From Capsicum annuum (Eukaryota; Streptophyta; Magnoliopsida; Solanales; Solanaceae), in contig NW_025856049.1 of assembly GCF_002878395.1 (NCBI RefSeq), positions 489,379 to 553,378 of the forward strand: a DNA stretch of 64,000 nt, in the 5' to 3' direction. The notes under the pieces are model-generated. The model saw nothing but the letters and a program-made list of their open reading frames with translations, did not search any database and was not told the DNA's origin. Each line of letters begins with the position of its first letter. Positions within the stretch are counted from its first letter, which is position 1. Below are positions 35,587-47,161 of the stretch, piece by piece. A program made the translations under genes and the position numbers.

Positions 35587-36100
35587 AATGTAGGGTTAGT
35601 ACTTCAGTTCTTAAGTGTTAGTTTATTTCCCATCTTAAAGCAAGGAGGATTATATCCAGGGGATGTATTTACCTTTTCGTCTGAGTCAAAGTCTTAAATT
35701 TTGAAACTCTTAGTCTTAAGTCAATTCCAGTAGTGAATGAATTTGTAGAAGTGATCCCTGAAGATCTTCCTAGAGTTCCTCCCTAAAGGGAAATTAAATT
35801 CGGAATTGATCTCATACCAGATACTCAGCCTATCTAAATTCCACTTTACAGAATGGCTCTAGCTGAGCTTGATGAATTGAAGGAACAGTTGAAAGATCTC
35901 TTAGATAAGGGTTTTATCAGGCCTAGTATTTGTCCATGGGGTACTCCAGTCCTCTTTGTGTGCAAGAAAGACGCTTCCTTCAGCATATACATTGATTACC
36001 ATCAGCTGAATAAAGTCACAATCAAGAATAAGTATCCTTTCCCTAGGATTGATAACTTGTTCGACAAACTTCATGGTGCAAGATATTTTTCAAAGATAGA
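35587..36100 (+). pseudogene. A: protease-RT linker and RT N-terminal part, cut by C
   Basis: A's polyprotein resumes here after B: a SLFPILKQGGLYPG-like linker, GCIYLFV, PVVNEFVEVIPEDLPRVPP, a stop, and REIKFGIDLIPDTQPI. From 35853 it is cleaner: [40 protein letters not shown], and [21 protein letters not shown]. This covers RT fingers and part of the palm. It stops after FSKID at 36101, where C begins. In-frame stops replace one Glu or Gln and one Ser or Gln codon. Confidence 0.85.
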
Positions 36101-37732
36101 TTATAATGCCCAAACTACCCTTCCTTATAAGGATAAAGCGACCTATGTCAAATATAGTAATCCAACTAGATTGGGGTCAATTCCATAGGGAATAGATCGA
36201 AAATCCCTCTAAAAATTTTTAAAATCACCAGTCAGTGTGGGAAAGTAAAAAGGGAGGGATTTGTAGTAACTAAAAAGATATAACAAGAACTGGATGCATT
36301 TGGTTGTAAACAATCTAAGCCGAACACTAGTCTTGTGTTCCCCTTGGCTTCTCAATACAATAGACTCATCGTTCACTGTCAAAATATTCCAATACTTTAC
36401 ATGAAGAATCTGATAAGTTATGTAGCACCAAAGATCATTTGGACTCATTGACGGATTTCCCCCTTTACCTTGTAAGTCTCAAGATGTCGCCTTACTAACT
36501 CTTATCCTAGATCGTAGTTAACTCTTACCTTTTGAGTCTCTAGTTATTAGATGATAGTTAACCATATTACTTACATAATATCTATTAGCATGGATGTATA
36601 AATATACTTCAAATTACTGTTCTGATTCTTTTTTCCTAGTCACTACTCCTCTTATGGAGTAAGTAGCAATAATCTAGGTGGGATCCTAATGTGTGCACCA
36701 GTTAAGAAAGAAATCAAAGCGAAATAACCTAATAAATGCAAAAATCTTTATCTAGAACAACTTGACACTTCCTCTACTTCGTTAATCTGCTAGGGTTTCT
36801 AAAAACCTAGCTATAGGAATTTGCCGCTTGTAATTATGAGATTAATCATGGAATCCACAGGAAAAATTACAAAATCAATCACACAAAAATGAAACAAGAT
36901 ATTCAAAGATCTTAAATTTTATACAAACCAACAACAAAACAAGAACAATAAGAGTATAGGATAGCTCTTAAAGGCCTCTCACTATATAGGTAAATACATG
37001 AATGAATTAACTAAAGAAAGCCTAAAGGGTAATTATAGATTACATGAGAACCTAGATATCAAATCCTAGTTAAAATAGAAAAACTTAATTACCTATATAT
37101 AATAGTACTAACAAATGTCATAGGAGTATGATTGGAATACATGGAAACCCTATGAAATGATTTTGGAACCATCCGAAAAAGTTGAGGTTGGTAACCACAT
37201 ATGGTGTCCACATGCGGCCTGAGGCTAGACGCATGTAGCCACCACTTTTGTGCAGACAAAAATTCATGAAGCTTCTGCTCTCGGGGTTTGGAGTTCTGAC
37301 ACATGCTTTGACCATATATGGCTCCCATGTTGACATAGGTAAGTAACAAAAGTTATTTTTCTTCTCCTTTACTCTCGGGATCTTCAATTCTGGTACTTAC
37401 CTCAGTCTTACACTAACCACATACGCCACATTATGTTCCAAATATAGACATAGGTAAGTGTTGGTCCTTCTAATACTTTCAACCAAGCTTCTAAGCTTCA
37501 ACTTTCATCATATTATTTGGTCGCAAACATTCGAAAAGAGTCACGAATACCCAAAATAGATCAAATAAGTATCCAAAAACATCAGTTTTCTTGATTTCTT
37601 AAATTTAGCATTCGAAACCTAATTTCCTACAAAACACTCCAAAAACACATCAAATCTAACAAAATAGCCTTAAGTACATGCATATTCTCATAGTTTTAAT
37701 CTACGTAAATGCTATATTTCTATAGCACATCA
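36101..37732 (-). repeat. C: 3' LTR (left copy)
   Basis: It matches 40311-42016 throughout: CCTTxxAAGGATAAAGCGA at 36121 and 40343, ACACTTCCTCTACTT at 36768 and 41029, and GCTATATTxCTATAGCACATCA at the end. The outer end lacks some 15-20 bp kept in the other copy. Words around CATATGCGG / CACATATGG lie at 37195-37440. The paired minus openings at 37089-37387 are LTR artefacts. Confidence 0.8.
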
Positions 37733-38948
37733 AGACCCTCAAATTATAATGTTGTATGTCCTAAAGAAACAAAACATAACAAAACAATATGACAATGCTT
37801 AACCAAGAGAAACCTAAGATACCTATGACAGTCAATCATTAACTTTAAGCTCAAGATCATTACCTTCTCCAAGTTTAACACTTTAAAACCCAATTGTGCA
37901 TATTAATGAAGAAAAATAATGTGACATAAATGAATCAAGCTATGGCATTACATTAGCAACAAATAACTATGCATTTATACAAGTTACACTACCCAAACAA
38001 GTAAGCAACTAACGAAACAACCCATGTACCCTCACAATAAAGAAGTCCCACTCACTCATATGAAATAATTAATGTAAATGTGGGGAAAGTCAAAACACAC
38101 TCATACTCAGATGAGAAGTTCCAATCAATATGCATCAAATACCATAAGCTTGCCCTTATTTTCTTTACCTTAGTTTTCAGACAATCAAGTTAGAATCACT
38201 ATAGGACTTTTCTCGGATTGTAATGTAGGCTTGGGGGTTGGTATGATACATATGGATATATTAAGTGACTAAGCCTGCCTCCTTGGTATTACACTAACTT
38301 TCGGGTCCTACTTATTAGCCAATTTTCTCTTTATTTCCTCCCTTAATTCCCCCCTTATATTTTATAGCACATTTGGGTTGGGTGTGGTTTTTTATTCTTC
38401 CTTTTTCGCTTTTTCACAAATTTTCTTTTCTTTTTCTTTTTCTTCTGTTTTGTTAACACACCCAGTCCTACTAACTTTTTCTCTTATTCTACCCTTGTAC
38501 ATACCCACTTTATATCACATACCCCTGCGATAGCCACCCTCAACCTAGACAATTTTCCTGAGTTAAAGTTCATATATCTAATGACGACAAGGGCCAAAAT
38601 AGGTTCATGCAACACAAATGGGAAGATGAATGGTGAAACAAGAAAAAGAGGCTATAAAGCTCAAAATAGGGATCAAGGGAAATTATTTCACATAGGAAAG
38701 GTTATTTAGGCTAAAATTAGACAAAAATCAATATCGGCCAATGATTATTTCCTAACTGATTATCCTACAACCTAGGAAAGACTAACCAGGAAAGTTCTAA
38801 ATTCGACACATAAATGGAACTAAGTAGCATCTCATACACACATGACATAGAGTCAATATTAGAACTACTAGTTATCTCGTTCATGTAATTGTTAGCAAGT
38901 GATTATCATGTCCCTAATCCTAATGCCATAAGAAGATCCACAATAATC

Positions 38949-38985
<37 letters not shown>

Positions 38986-40310
38986 CATGTATACAATTAG
39001 AAAATATATAGTTGGAGGGTTATTATTATTTATCTGAAAAATCAAAATATGTCAACTCCCCTAGGTACTTATTTCTCTCCTAGTTAACCATAAAACATCA
39101 TAAAACAAAGCATAAAATGCCTAAAATGGTAAACATGTTGACTCTACTAGGAACAAGACTCTAAGGAAAAGTGGCAAGACAACAAAAACCCCAAGAGGAT
39201 ATCAAGACCTATAAGAAGCCCCACCCCTAACTTAAAATCATGTATTGTCCTCAATTCATCAAGCCTATACAAAAAAGAAAGTTAAGAATATACCTGTGGC
39301 ACCATAGGTATGGATATCTAATGTCAATTATGTAACACAAATACAAATAAGAAAATACCTTGGTTTCCTCCGAAGTAGAGCCTGATTTCACATTGCGGTA
39401 TGACAGGACTTGGTTAAGTACTAAAACTTTCCCAACAAGCCCATGGGCACCTTGATTACTCCGATTTCATCAAGGTAGCCCAAGAGTTTGTGTCCAATTT
39501 TCTCTCTCAATTTTGAACTTACGAATTTTACCCATGATTGTTTTTCTGATTTTCTATTGTGCTTATGGGGTAGTGGTATAAAGATAAAGAAACCACAAAG
39601 TAGATATGGCATGGTTTACCTCTTGTTCCTTTCATAAGAAATGCAATTTTCTAATGTTTGATTGACAAATTCCAAGATATAAACATATTTTTCGGCATCC
39701 CTAACTTTTTTATAATCTAGAATGGCTCGATCAAAATCCGACTATCCAAACACAATATGGAAAAATGCTTTGAATAAGGTCCAACATGCCCCAACATAGG
39801 ATTTGCAGTCTTCTTTACATTCCCACATAACTCTATTATGATCTCTTTAAGAGTGACACTATCCATAATAGCATGAGTAATTTTAGACTCCTCCAATTTC
39901 AGCTTCTAAAGTTGGCTTTTTATAATTCTTACAGTCTCACACCACCCATAACTACGTTACTGGGCATTACATGTAGTAGATTTTGCATCCAATTCTACTT
40001 GTAAGTGGTAGATATCTAAGACAATCCTATCAACCTTTTGAATAAGCTCATGATTTTTGTGGATAGGTGTGTCACTATTTCAAATAGTCTATCCTTTTGA
40101 TCACACACAATATTTTCCATACTCTTGCAATAATGCAGCATATCAGAAGGAAAAAGATCTACAAATAATGGGTCATCATCACTCTACACTTTCTCTAGCC
40201 AAGTTGTCATGTCAAGAAGAGGAATACCAAAATAAATAAAATAAAAAAATAAAACCCAATAACTCCAACAACTTTATTCGAGACTCCAAAACCATAGTCC
40301 CCAGCAATAG
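37733..40310 (-). other. C: interior, mostly non-coding
   Basis: On the minus strand the order is primer site (about 40285-40310), a stretch of about 700 bp with no continuous frame, and a short frame at 39612-39421 ending VKFVSSKLREKIGHKLLGYLDEIGVIKVP, not assigned to any family. Then comes the signature GAGGACAATACATGAT...TTAGGGGTGGGG at about 39220-39255, then 1.5 kb of non-coding module shared with I and E, and AGGACATAC...TTTGAGGGTC before the LTR. A CA/TA microsatellite lies at 38947-38994. Pyrimidine-rich runs such as TTCTTTTTCTTTTTCTTC are at 38395-38450. Confidence 0.6.
38947..38994. repeat. CA/TA microsatellite in C
   Basis: (CA)n-CATACA-(TA)n, about 48 bp. The related position in I (about 6485-6497) is a short ATATATATT, so this is a local expansion. 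Confidence 0.8.
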
Positions 40311-42016
40311 TGCAAAAATTTAATAATTCCAAAAATACCCCTCCTTAGAAGGATAAAGCGATCATTGACAAATATAGTAACCAAACTAGTTTATGGTCGA
40401 TCCCACAGGGAATAGGATGGAAATTTTTCTCGAAATTGTTATAATCACTAGGCTGTGTGAAAAACTAAAAAGGGGGACTTTTAGTAACTAGAAAGAAGTA
40501 ATAAGAACTGGATGTGTTTGGTTGTAAATAATCAAAGACGAACACTAGGCTTGCATTCCCCTGGCTTCTCAACTCAGTAGACTTATTGTTCATTGTTGAA
40601 CTATTTCAATACCTTGCATATAGAATATAATAAGTTATGTACCACCAATAGTCTTTTATACTTACTGGCAAATTTTACCCTTTACCTTTTGAGTCTCAGG
40701 ATGTCACCTTACTAACCCTTATCCTAGATTCTAGTTAACTATTACCTTTTGAATCTTTAGTTACTATAGAATACTTAACCATCTTACTTAGATAATACAT
40801 ATTAGCGTGGATCGACAGATAACTTTCAAATTACTATTACAATTCTCATTTCCTAGTCACTACTCCTCTTTTGGAGTAAGTATCAATAATCTAGGCGGGA
40901 TCCTAATGTTTACACCCATTAAGAAAGAATTAAAAAAAACCCAATACGTGAAAGAATCCTCCCATTAAGAAAGCAATCAAAGAGAAGAAAACCCAATACA
41001 TGAAAGAATCTTTATCTAGAACAATTTGACACTTCCTCTACTTTTTAATCCACCAGGATTCCCATAACCCTATTTATGGGAATTAGTTGCTCATAGGTAT
41101 GAGATCAATCATGGAATCCATAGACAAAAATTACAAAATTAATCTCACAATAATGAAAGAAGAAATACAAAAGTCTTAAATTAAATAACAAACCAAGAAT
41201 AATAAGAGTATAGGATATCCCCTAAGGGCCTCTCCCTAAATATGTGCGTACATGAATAAATTAACTAAATAAAGCTTAAGGGTATTTATAGATTACAAGA
41301 AACCCTTGTAATCAAATCCTAATTAAAATTGAAAAACTTAATTACCCATAAATAATACGACTAAAAAATATCGTAGGAGTGTGATTGGTATGCATGGAAA
41401 ACCTAGGAAACAATTTTGGAATGATCTAGAAAAGTTGAGGTTGGTGGCCATATGTAGTGTGCACATATGGCCTGGCCATAGGCACATGTGCCATATGCGG
41501 GCTGAGGAAGGACTCATGTATGCACCACAAGTGTGCAGACAAAAATTCCTATAGCTTCTGCTTTTGGGATTTTGGACTTCTGACACATGTTTTTCCCATA
41601 TGTGGTCTACATATTGACATAGGTAAGTGTTCGAAGTTATCTTTCAGCTCTTTTACTCTCGGGATCATCAATTCCAGTGCTTACCTTAGTCTTATACAGA
41701 CCACACGTGCTATATGTGGTCCACATATATACATAGGTAAGTGTTGAGCCTTCCAATACTTGCAACCAAGCTTTAAATTTTCAAATTTCATCACATTCTT
41801 TGGTCACAAACTTCTGGAAAGAGTCACAAATACCCAAAATATATCAGATAAGTATCCAAAAACATCATTTTTCATATTTTTCTTGAATTTAGCATCTAAA
41901 CCCTAATTTCCTATAAAACACTCCAAAAACATATCAAATCTAAGATAATAGCCTTAAGTACATGCATATTGTCATAGTTTTAAGCCTTGTAAGTGCTATA
42001 TTACTATAGCACATCA
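40311..42016 (-). repeat. C: 5' LTR (right copy)
   Basis: Pair of the left copy, with the primer site beside its left edge. A local duplication of CCCAATACxTGAAAGAATC / CATTAAGAAAG occurs at about 40915-41010 and is absent from the other copy. Openings at 41338-41747 are LTR artefacts. Confidence 0.8.
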
Positions 42017-43010
42017 ATATACCTAAGATTTAGTTCTCATCAACTTAGAGTCAGAGAATGTGATATCCCAAAGGTAATCTTTATAACTCAATATAGTCAC
42101 TACGAAATCCTATTTATGTCTTTTGGACTAATAAATAGTCCTGCAACTTTTATAGAATTAATGAATAGGGTGTTCAAGCAGTACTTATATATGGTCTTCA
42201 TAGTCTTTGGAGATGGCATCCTTTTCTATTCCCATAGTGAGAGTCATCATACAGACCATTTTAGGATTGCATTGCTGACCCTTAAGGATCACCAGTTATA
42301 CACTATGTTTAGTAAGTGTGAGTTTTGGTTGCGATTAGTATCTTTCATTAGTCAAATAATTTTTAGTGATGTCATATGAGTTAATCTTCAAAAGACAAAA
42401 GTAGTTAAAATAGGCCTAGACCCTCTCTCCATCAGGCAATAGAAGTTTCTTGGGTTTAGCTGGTTACTACAAATAATTTTTAAATGGTTTCTACTATTGT
42501 TTCTCACATGTATTGATTAACCTAGAAGGAAGTCAAATTTCAGTGGTCAGATTCCTGTAAGAAGAGTTCTATGGAGTTGAAGACATGACTCATTTCCGCT
42601 CCAGTCTTGACTTTACCAAAAGGCACAAATGGGGTTTTAGTTTATTTTGATACATTTAAAGTTTGTCTTGGTTATGTGTTAATGCAGTGAGTTAAGGTCA
42701 TAGCCTATGCCTCTAGATATTTTAAACCTCATGAGAAAAATTATCCATCCCATGACCTTGAGTTGGAAATAGTTGTCTTTTCATTATTGATTTGGAGGTA
42801 TTACCTTTATGGGGTTCATATTTATGTATTCACGGATTATAATAGTTTATAGTAAGTGTTCACTTAGAAGGATCTAATTCTGCATCATAGAAGGTGGTTT
42901 GAACTATTAAAAGATTATGATATGAGTGTGTTGTATCATCCAAGTAAGGCCAATATAGTGGCCAATACCCTTAGTAGACTATCTATAGGAAGTATTGTGC
43001 ATGTTGAGGA
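42017..43010 (+). pseudogene. A: RT C-terminal part and RNase H pseudogene
   Basis: It continues A's RT after C: LRFSSHQLRVRECDIPKVIF, QYSHYEILFMSFGLINSPATF, and LMNRVFKQYLYMVFIVF. The catalytic box is G-D-G-I at 42209-42220 where D-D is required, so the second Asp (GAC or GAT) is Gly. Thumb and connection follow (ALLTLKDHQLYTMFSKCEFWL), then decay with stops from 42380. RNase H scraps include [60 protein letters not shown] and a degraded RWFELLKDYDMSVLYHPSKANIV at 42895-42960. The enzyme could not be active. Confidence 0.85.
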
Positions 43011-44515
43011 GGGTTAAAAAAGTTTGTCCATGAGGTTTATCTACTTGCTAGGTTAGGTGTTCGATTAGTTGATTTGGCTGAAGGTAGTGCATAGGTTTAG
43101 AATAGTTCAGAATCTTCATTAGTTGTCAAACTAAAAGTAAAGCAAGATAGGGATCCAATTTTTTCATGTTGAAGGAGGGATTTAGGGATCAGAAGGTTGA
43201 TGTTTTCTCCCAAGGGGGGATGGCGTACTTTATTATCAGGGTAGGTTATGCATTCCGAGTGAGGATGGTCTAAGACAACAAATATTAGCTGAAGCGTATG
43301 GTGCACGATATTATATCTACCTAGGAGCCACTAAGATGTATCGTGATTTATGGGAAATCAATTGGTGGAGTGGTATGAAGAAAGGTATTGCAAAATTTGT
43401 GGCTAAGTGCTCGAATTATCAATAAGTTAAGGTTTAGTTTAGCATCTCCACTATGAAGTATGAGGTGGTGAATATGTACTTTGTTATAGGGTTACCGCAT
43501 ATACGTCATCAACATGATTTGATTTAGGTCATTATAGATAGGATAACCAAGTCAACCCATTTCTTGCAAGTTCATACTTCACATTCAGCTGAGTAGTATG
43601 CTAGACTCTATATCAAGGAGTTACTAAGGTTTCATGAGGTTAATTTGACCATCATTTCAGATAGAGGTACTCAGTTTACCCCTCACTTTTGGAATGATTT
43701 TTAGAAGGGTCTTGTTTTCCAAGTTCAACTCAATAAAACTTTTCATTCTTATATAGATGGTCAGGCAGAGCAGACTATTCATACCTTAGAGGATATGTTG
43801 AGGGCTTGTGTTATTGACTTTAAGGGTAGTCTGGATGACCACTAATCTTTGATTGAGTTTCCCTACAACAACAGCTATCACACTAGTATTCAGATGGCTT
43901 CTTTTAGGATCTCTATGGAAGGAGATGTAGATTTTCTATTGGTTGGCTTGAAGTAGGTAAGACTGCTTTGATAGGGACAGATTTAGTTTATAAGGTGATA
44001 AAGAAATTTTCGTTGATTTGAGAAAGTCTAAAGACAACCCAAAGAAAATATAAATCTTATGTAGGTGTGAATATAAGAGATCTTGAGTTTGATGTTGGTG
44101 ACTTGGTTTTTTTAAAAATTCATCCATGAAAGGGGTGAAGAGATTTCACAAGATAGGCAAGCTCAGTCCCCGCTATGTTGGCCCTTATAGAATTTTGAGG
44201 CATTTATTGAAGGTAGCTTATCAGTTAGAGTTTCCTGCAACTTTGGCATCAGAAAATCAGTGTTTCATGTATCTTTGCTATGGAAATGTATTGGTGACTC
44301 GGCTTCTACTGTTACTTTAGAGAGTGTGAATGTGAAAGATAATCTTACTTATGAAGAAATCCCAGTTGAGATCCTTATTCATCAGATTTGTAGGTTGGGG
44401 AATAAAGAAGTTCGATTCATTAAGGTTTTATAGTGAAATCAGTTTGTTGAAAGAGCTACTTGGGAAGTGGAGGCAGATATGCAAGCCAAGTATCCCTATC
44501 TTTTCTATACAAATT
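43011..44515 (+). pseudogene. A: integrase with chromodomain-like tail, pseudogene
   Basis: The zinc domain at 43290-43440 reads EAYGARYYIYLGATKMYRDL...FVAKCSNYQ. Both His are Tyr and one of the two Cys is Tyr. In the core the first Asp is Tyr (VNMYFVIGLP, 43470). The second is kept (TIISDRGTQFTPHFW, about 43650-43695), and the Glu is kept in DGQAEQTIHTLEDMLRACVIDFKG (43756-43830). The GPY/F segment is IGKLSPRYVGPYRILRHLLKVAYQLEF (44150-44235). The tail VKDNLTYEEIPVEILIHQI...NQFVERATWEVEADMQAKYPYLF at 44330-44505 resembles the chromodomain-like end of Tekay/Del integrases. At least six stops occur, mostly at Gln or Trp positions. Confidence 0.85.
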
Positions 44516-44761
44516 CAGATTTTTCTTTAGGTAATGGTTTATCTTAAATTGACTCTCTCATTTCTATCTCAGATATCCAACCATCCTTATGTTATTGCAT
44601 GTATTTATGAATTCAGTTCAGTCCAGGTATCATAATTTAGAATCAATTATCAAATCATGATTCAGCTTAACTCATAAGTATTTAGTGTAATATCTTAATT
44701 TTCTTAGTATCTCAACTAAACCTGTTTCATTCGGGGACGAATGATCCCAAAAGGGATATAT
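44516..44761 (+). other. A: 3' untranslated region and polypurine tract
   Basis: No gene. TTCATTCGGGGACGAATGATCCCAAAAGGGATATAT at about 44727-44761 is the best kept copy of the motif that precedes the LTR in K, A, F and G. The purine tract itself is interrupted by T. Confidence 0.7.
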
Positions 44762-46964
44762 TGTAATACCCTAAAAGATTCTAGACACGTTTCACCTGTT
44801 AGTTATATGTTTAAAAGGGGTAAAAGTCATTATTTTACATTAAGTACAAAATAGTTAGCCATTCTAAGACCCCAAGAATGCAAACATTTTAAATTTTTGG
44901 CCTTCACGAGTCCGAAATATTGATTTATGAGTTAAAATATGTTTATGGACGTTAAAAGGATCATTTGGGAGAGTTTTAGAATTTTTAGAATAGGTTCGAG
45001 GTGTTTTTGGACCTTTGAGCTAGAATGTCTCTGCATTTTTGACATGTCACGGAAGCTGGATCTCCGCGATAACCTCCGTTCCATAAAGGTTATCCTTCAA
45101 GATAACCTTCGTACGTTGCAGGCTATCTTCCACGATAGCCTCCGTGCAATGGAGGCTATGTTTTCTTGCATTCTTAATTAAGGGTCTAAGGTCCATTTAG
45201 GTCTTTTCCCCTCAACCTAAAAGCCTAATTGACAAAGTAAATCCCAAGAGGAAAATCAATAATCCAATTCTCCATTAGTTATCATACATAAACTCATCCC
45301 CTTTTCCCAAGAACGTAAAATTCAAGTTTCTCCTTAAGGATTCAAGCATTCAAGTTCCAATTCAAGGCTTTTTCTTCAAGAATTCAAGCAATTAAGATAT
45401 GTGGGGTATTCATCAATGGGTTCCTTCCACCGATTGAGTCCCAAAATATTTTTTTATTGAAGTATGAATTTCTTATCCTCTTTTCTGAAAATATCAATGT
45501 TAATTATGTATTTAATCTGTGTTTTCTTTGTAGTTTTGAATTCAAGCAAAGTCAATAAGTTTCCCCATGTGAATTATGCATTTTATGCTTTAAATTCCAA
45601 TCACCCATGTTATGTATAGTTGAAACTATGTTAAATTAGCAATTCGTGAATTAAATTTGTGATCATGTTATCTTCCCAAGTTTAATGTATATCCATACCT
45701 AAAGATCATGGCTTCCGTCAGTTTACTAAAATGTGCTATCTTTAGGTCCTTGAATCATGATTTCCTACCAGCGTTTTATGTAATGTTATCATAGTTAAAG
45801 TGTCATTCAGTTCAGGTGAGTTATGAACACCCGATACCTATGTGTTTTTACATTTTCCATTTTCAAGTAAAAAGGCAGTCAGACCATGATTTTAATATCA
45901 TATACAGGTTATCATGTTCATGTTGAGCGCTTATCAATACAATACCATGTCATGTTAAACAATAACAATACCAATGCCATTCAGTTGGGAGTAATACTTA
46001 GCACTAAGTGAATGAAAGGATGGCGGCTCCCTCATCATTTAGGCAGAGTCATTAGTAGCAGTCCCTAAGTTCCCGACCTATGACACCACGTAGATTATGA
46101 GGGGTCCCCTGTTAGTTAAGCATGACAGCCTCATATATTTGGACATCAGCCTTGTGGATCCATATCGTTAGTCATGTGTTGGTAAGCCTAGCAAGGTAAC
46201 AATACCCTATAAACTGGGGTTATAGGTTGGACCTCCATAGCTCAGATTGGGGAATGATGATTGTAGTTAGCTACCACAATCTTATTTCATTATTCAGACT
46301 ATATTAGATTAGGTTTGCATGACCAAGTGTACAGTTATCAGACATTCAGTTACTCATGTTATACAGATTATCTTAGTTCATGATTTACTTGATTTTGCAT
46401 TCTTTTTATATATTTATACATCAATGTTTAGTGTCTGCATGTATTTTTGTTAGCCCTTAACTCACGTACTAGTATATTTAAAGTACTAACCATATACTCT
46501 CTTTTGTCCTATATTGATTTCACAATATAAGTTTGGATGCTCAGTTCCTCGATCACCCTTAGCCAGCGCAGACCTATTCAGCAACAGAAGTTGTGAGTCC
46601 TCATCCATTGAGGAAAAGTTATGTTCAGTTACTTTCAGTATTCTATCATTTCCATCACTTAGATTTATTTGGGGGTTTTCCATCAATTCCACATGTCTTA
46701 AAGGCTTTCAGACTAGATGTTTGAGAGATTCAGATGTTTAGATAATTGGATTTGTTTTATTTCTTTTATCAGTAATTCAGACATATTGGCATTTGTTTCA
46801 TTGAACCACCTTGACATAAATTAGAACAATTCAGCTTCCGCATAAGAAACTTTATTATTATTTTACTTTGTGCTCACAGTAGGTACCAGATCATGGGTTA
46901 GCTTGAGGTCACTCATGGCCTTAAGTACCATATCGTGACTAGGGGATATACTCTAGTCGTGATA
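44762..46964 (+). repeat. A: 3' LTR
   Basis: TGTAATACCCTAAAAG start and AGTCGTGATA end, colinear with 9267-11434 over the whole length. The cluster of GATAACCTCCGT / GATAGCCTCCGTGC words is at 45058-45150, more regular than in the 5' copy. The overlapping openings at 44939-45181 and 46486-46741 are artefacts. Confidence 0.8.
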
Positions 46965-47161
46965 TATGATCTACCTTTTCTAATCTCTACCTTTCTATCG
47001 ATCAAGTATTGAGTATAGATGATTCCCAAACATTTGTAAACATTAATAAATAAATTAAATCAATGGAAACCCCTATACATGCAAGAAAACCAATCTAGAA
47101 TGACTTTTCACTTCCTCTACATTATTATTCCATTAGGGTTCCCACAACACTAGTTATAGGG
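46965..47161 (-). repeat. H: LTR piece 2, between A and G
   Basis: CAATCTAGAATGACTTTTCACTTCCTCTAC...TTAGGGTTCCCACAACACTAGTTATAG aligns with the C LTRs at 36750-36815 and 41015-41075. It begins with A's right target copy and ends with TAGGG, the left target copy of G. Confidence 0.6.

Larger units (their letters stand above)
36101..42016 (-). mobile_element. C: Tat/Athila-like non-coding element inside A's RT
   Basis: Terminal repeats are at 36101-37732 and 40311-42016. On the minus strand they start TGATGTGCTATAG. The primer-site-like CACTATTGCTGGGGACTATGG follows the right LTR, and a purine-rich TTTGAGGGTC precedes the left one, so C runs right to left. A's RT reads FSKID before and I-Y-L-R...HQLRVREC after it, with the Ile/Asp codons present twice (36096-36100 ATAGA, 42017-42021 ATATA), as expected from a five-base target duplication. 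The interior of about 2.6 kb has no recognisable polymerase genes, as in LARD-type elements. Confidence 0.8.
9267..46964 (+). mobile_element. A: Tekay-like gypsy retrotransposon, host of B and C
   Basis: Both LTRs, a primer site, gag, protease, RT, RNase H, integrase and chromodomain-like tail are in canonical order once two insertions are set aside (B 13235-35586 and C 36101-42016). That leaves about 9.4 kb of A sequence, a normal size for the clade. Flanking five-mers TGTGA (9262-9266) and TATGA (46965-46969) differ at one base and fit a target duplication. The LTRs have diverged clearly by eye, so A is old. It sits inside LTR H. Confidence 0.8.

Noticed and set aside
34980..35590. Host gene or promoter between LTR F and the RT frame
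   Set aside because: The stretch is the 3' third of LTR B. It ends GGTCATGACA exactly where A's coding sequence resumes.
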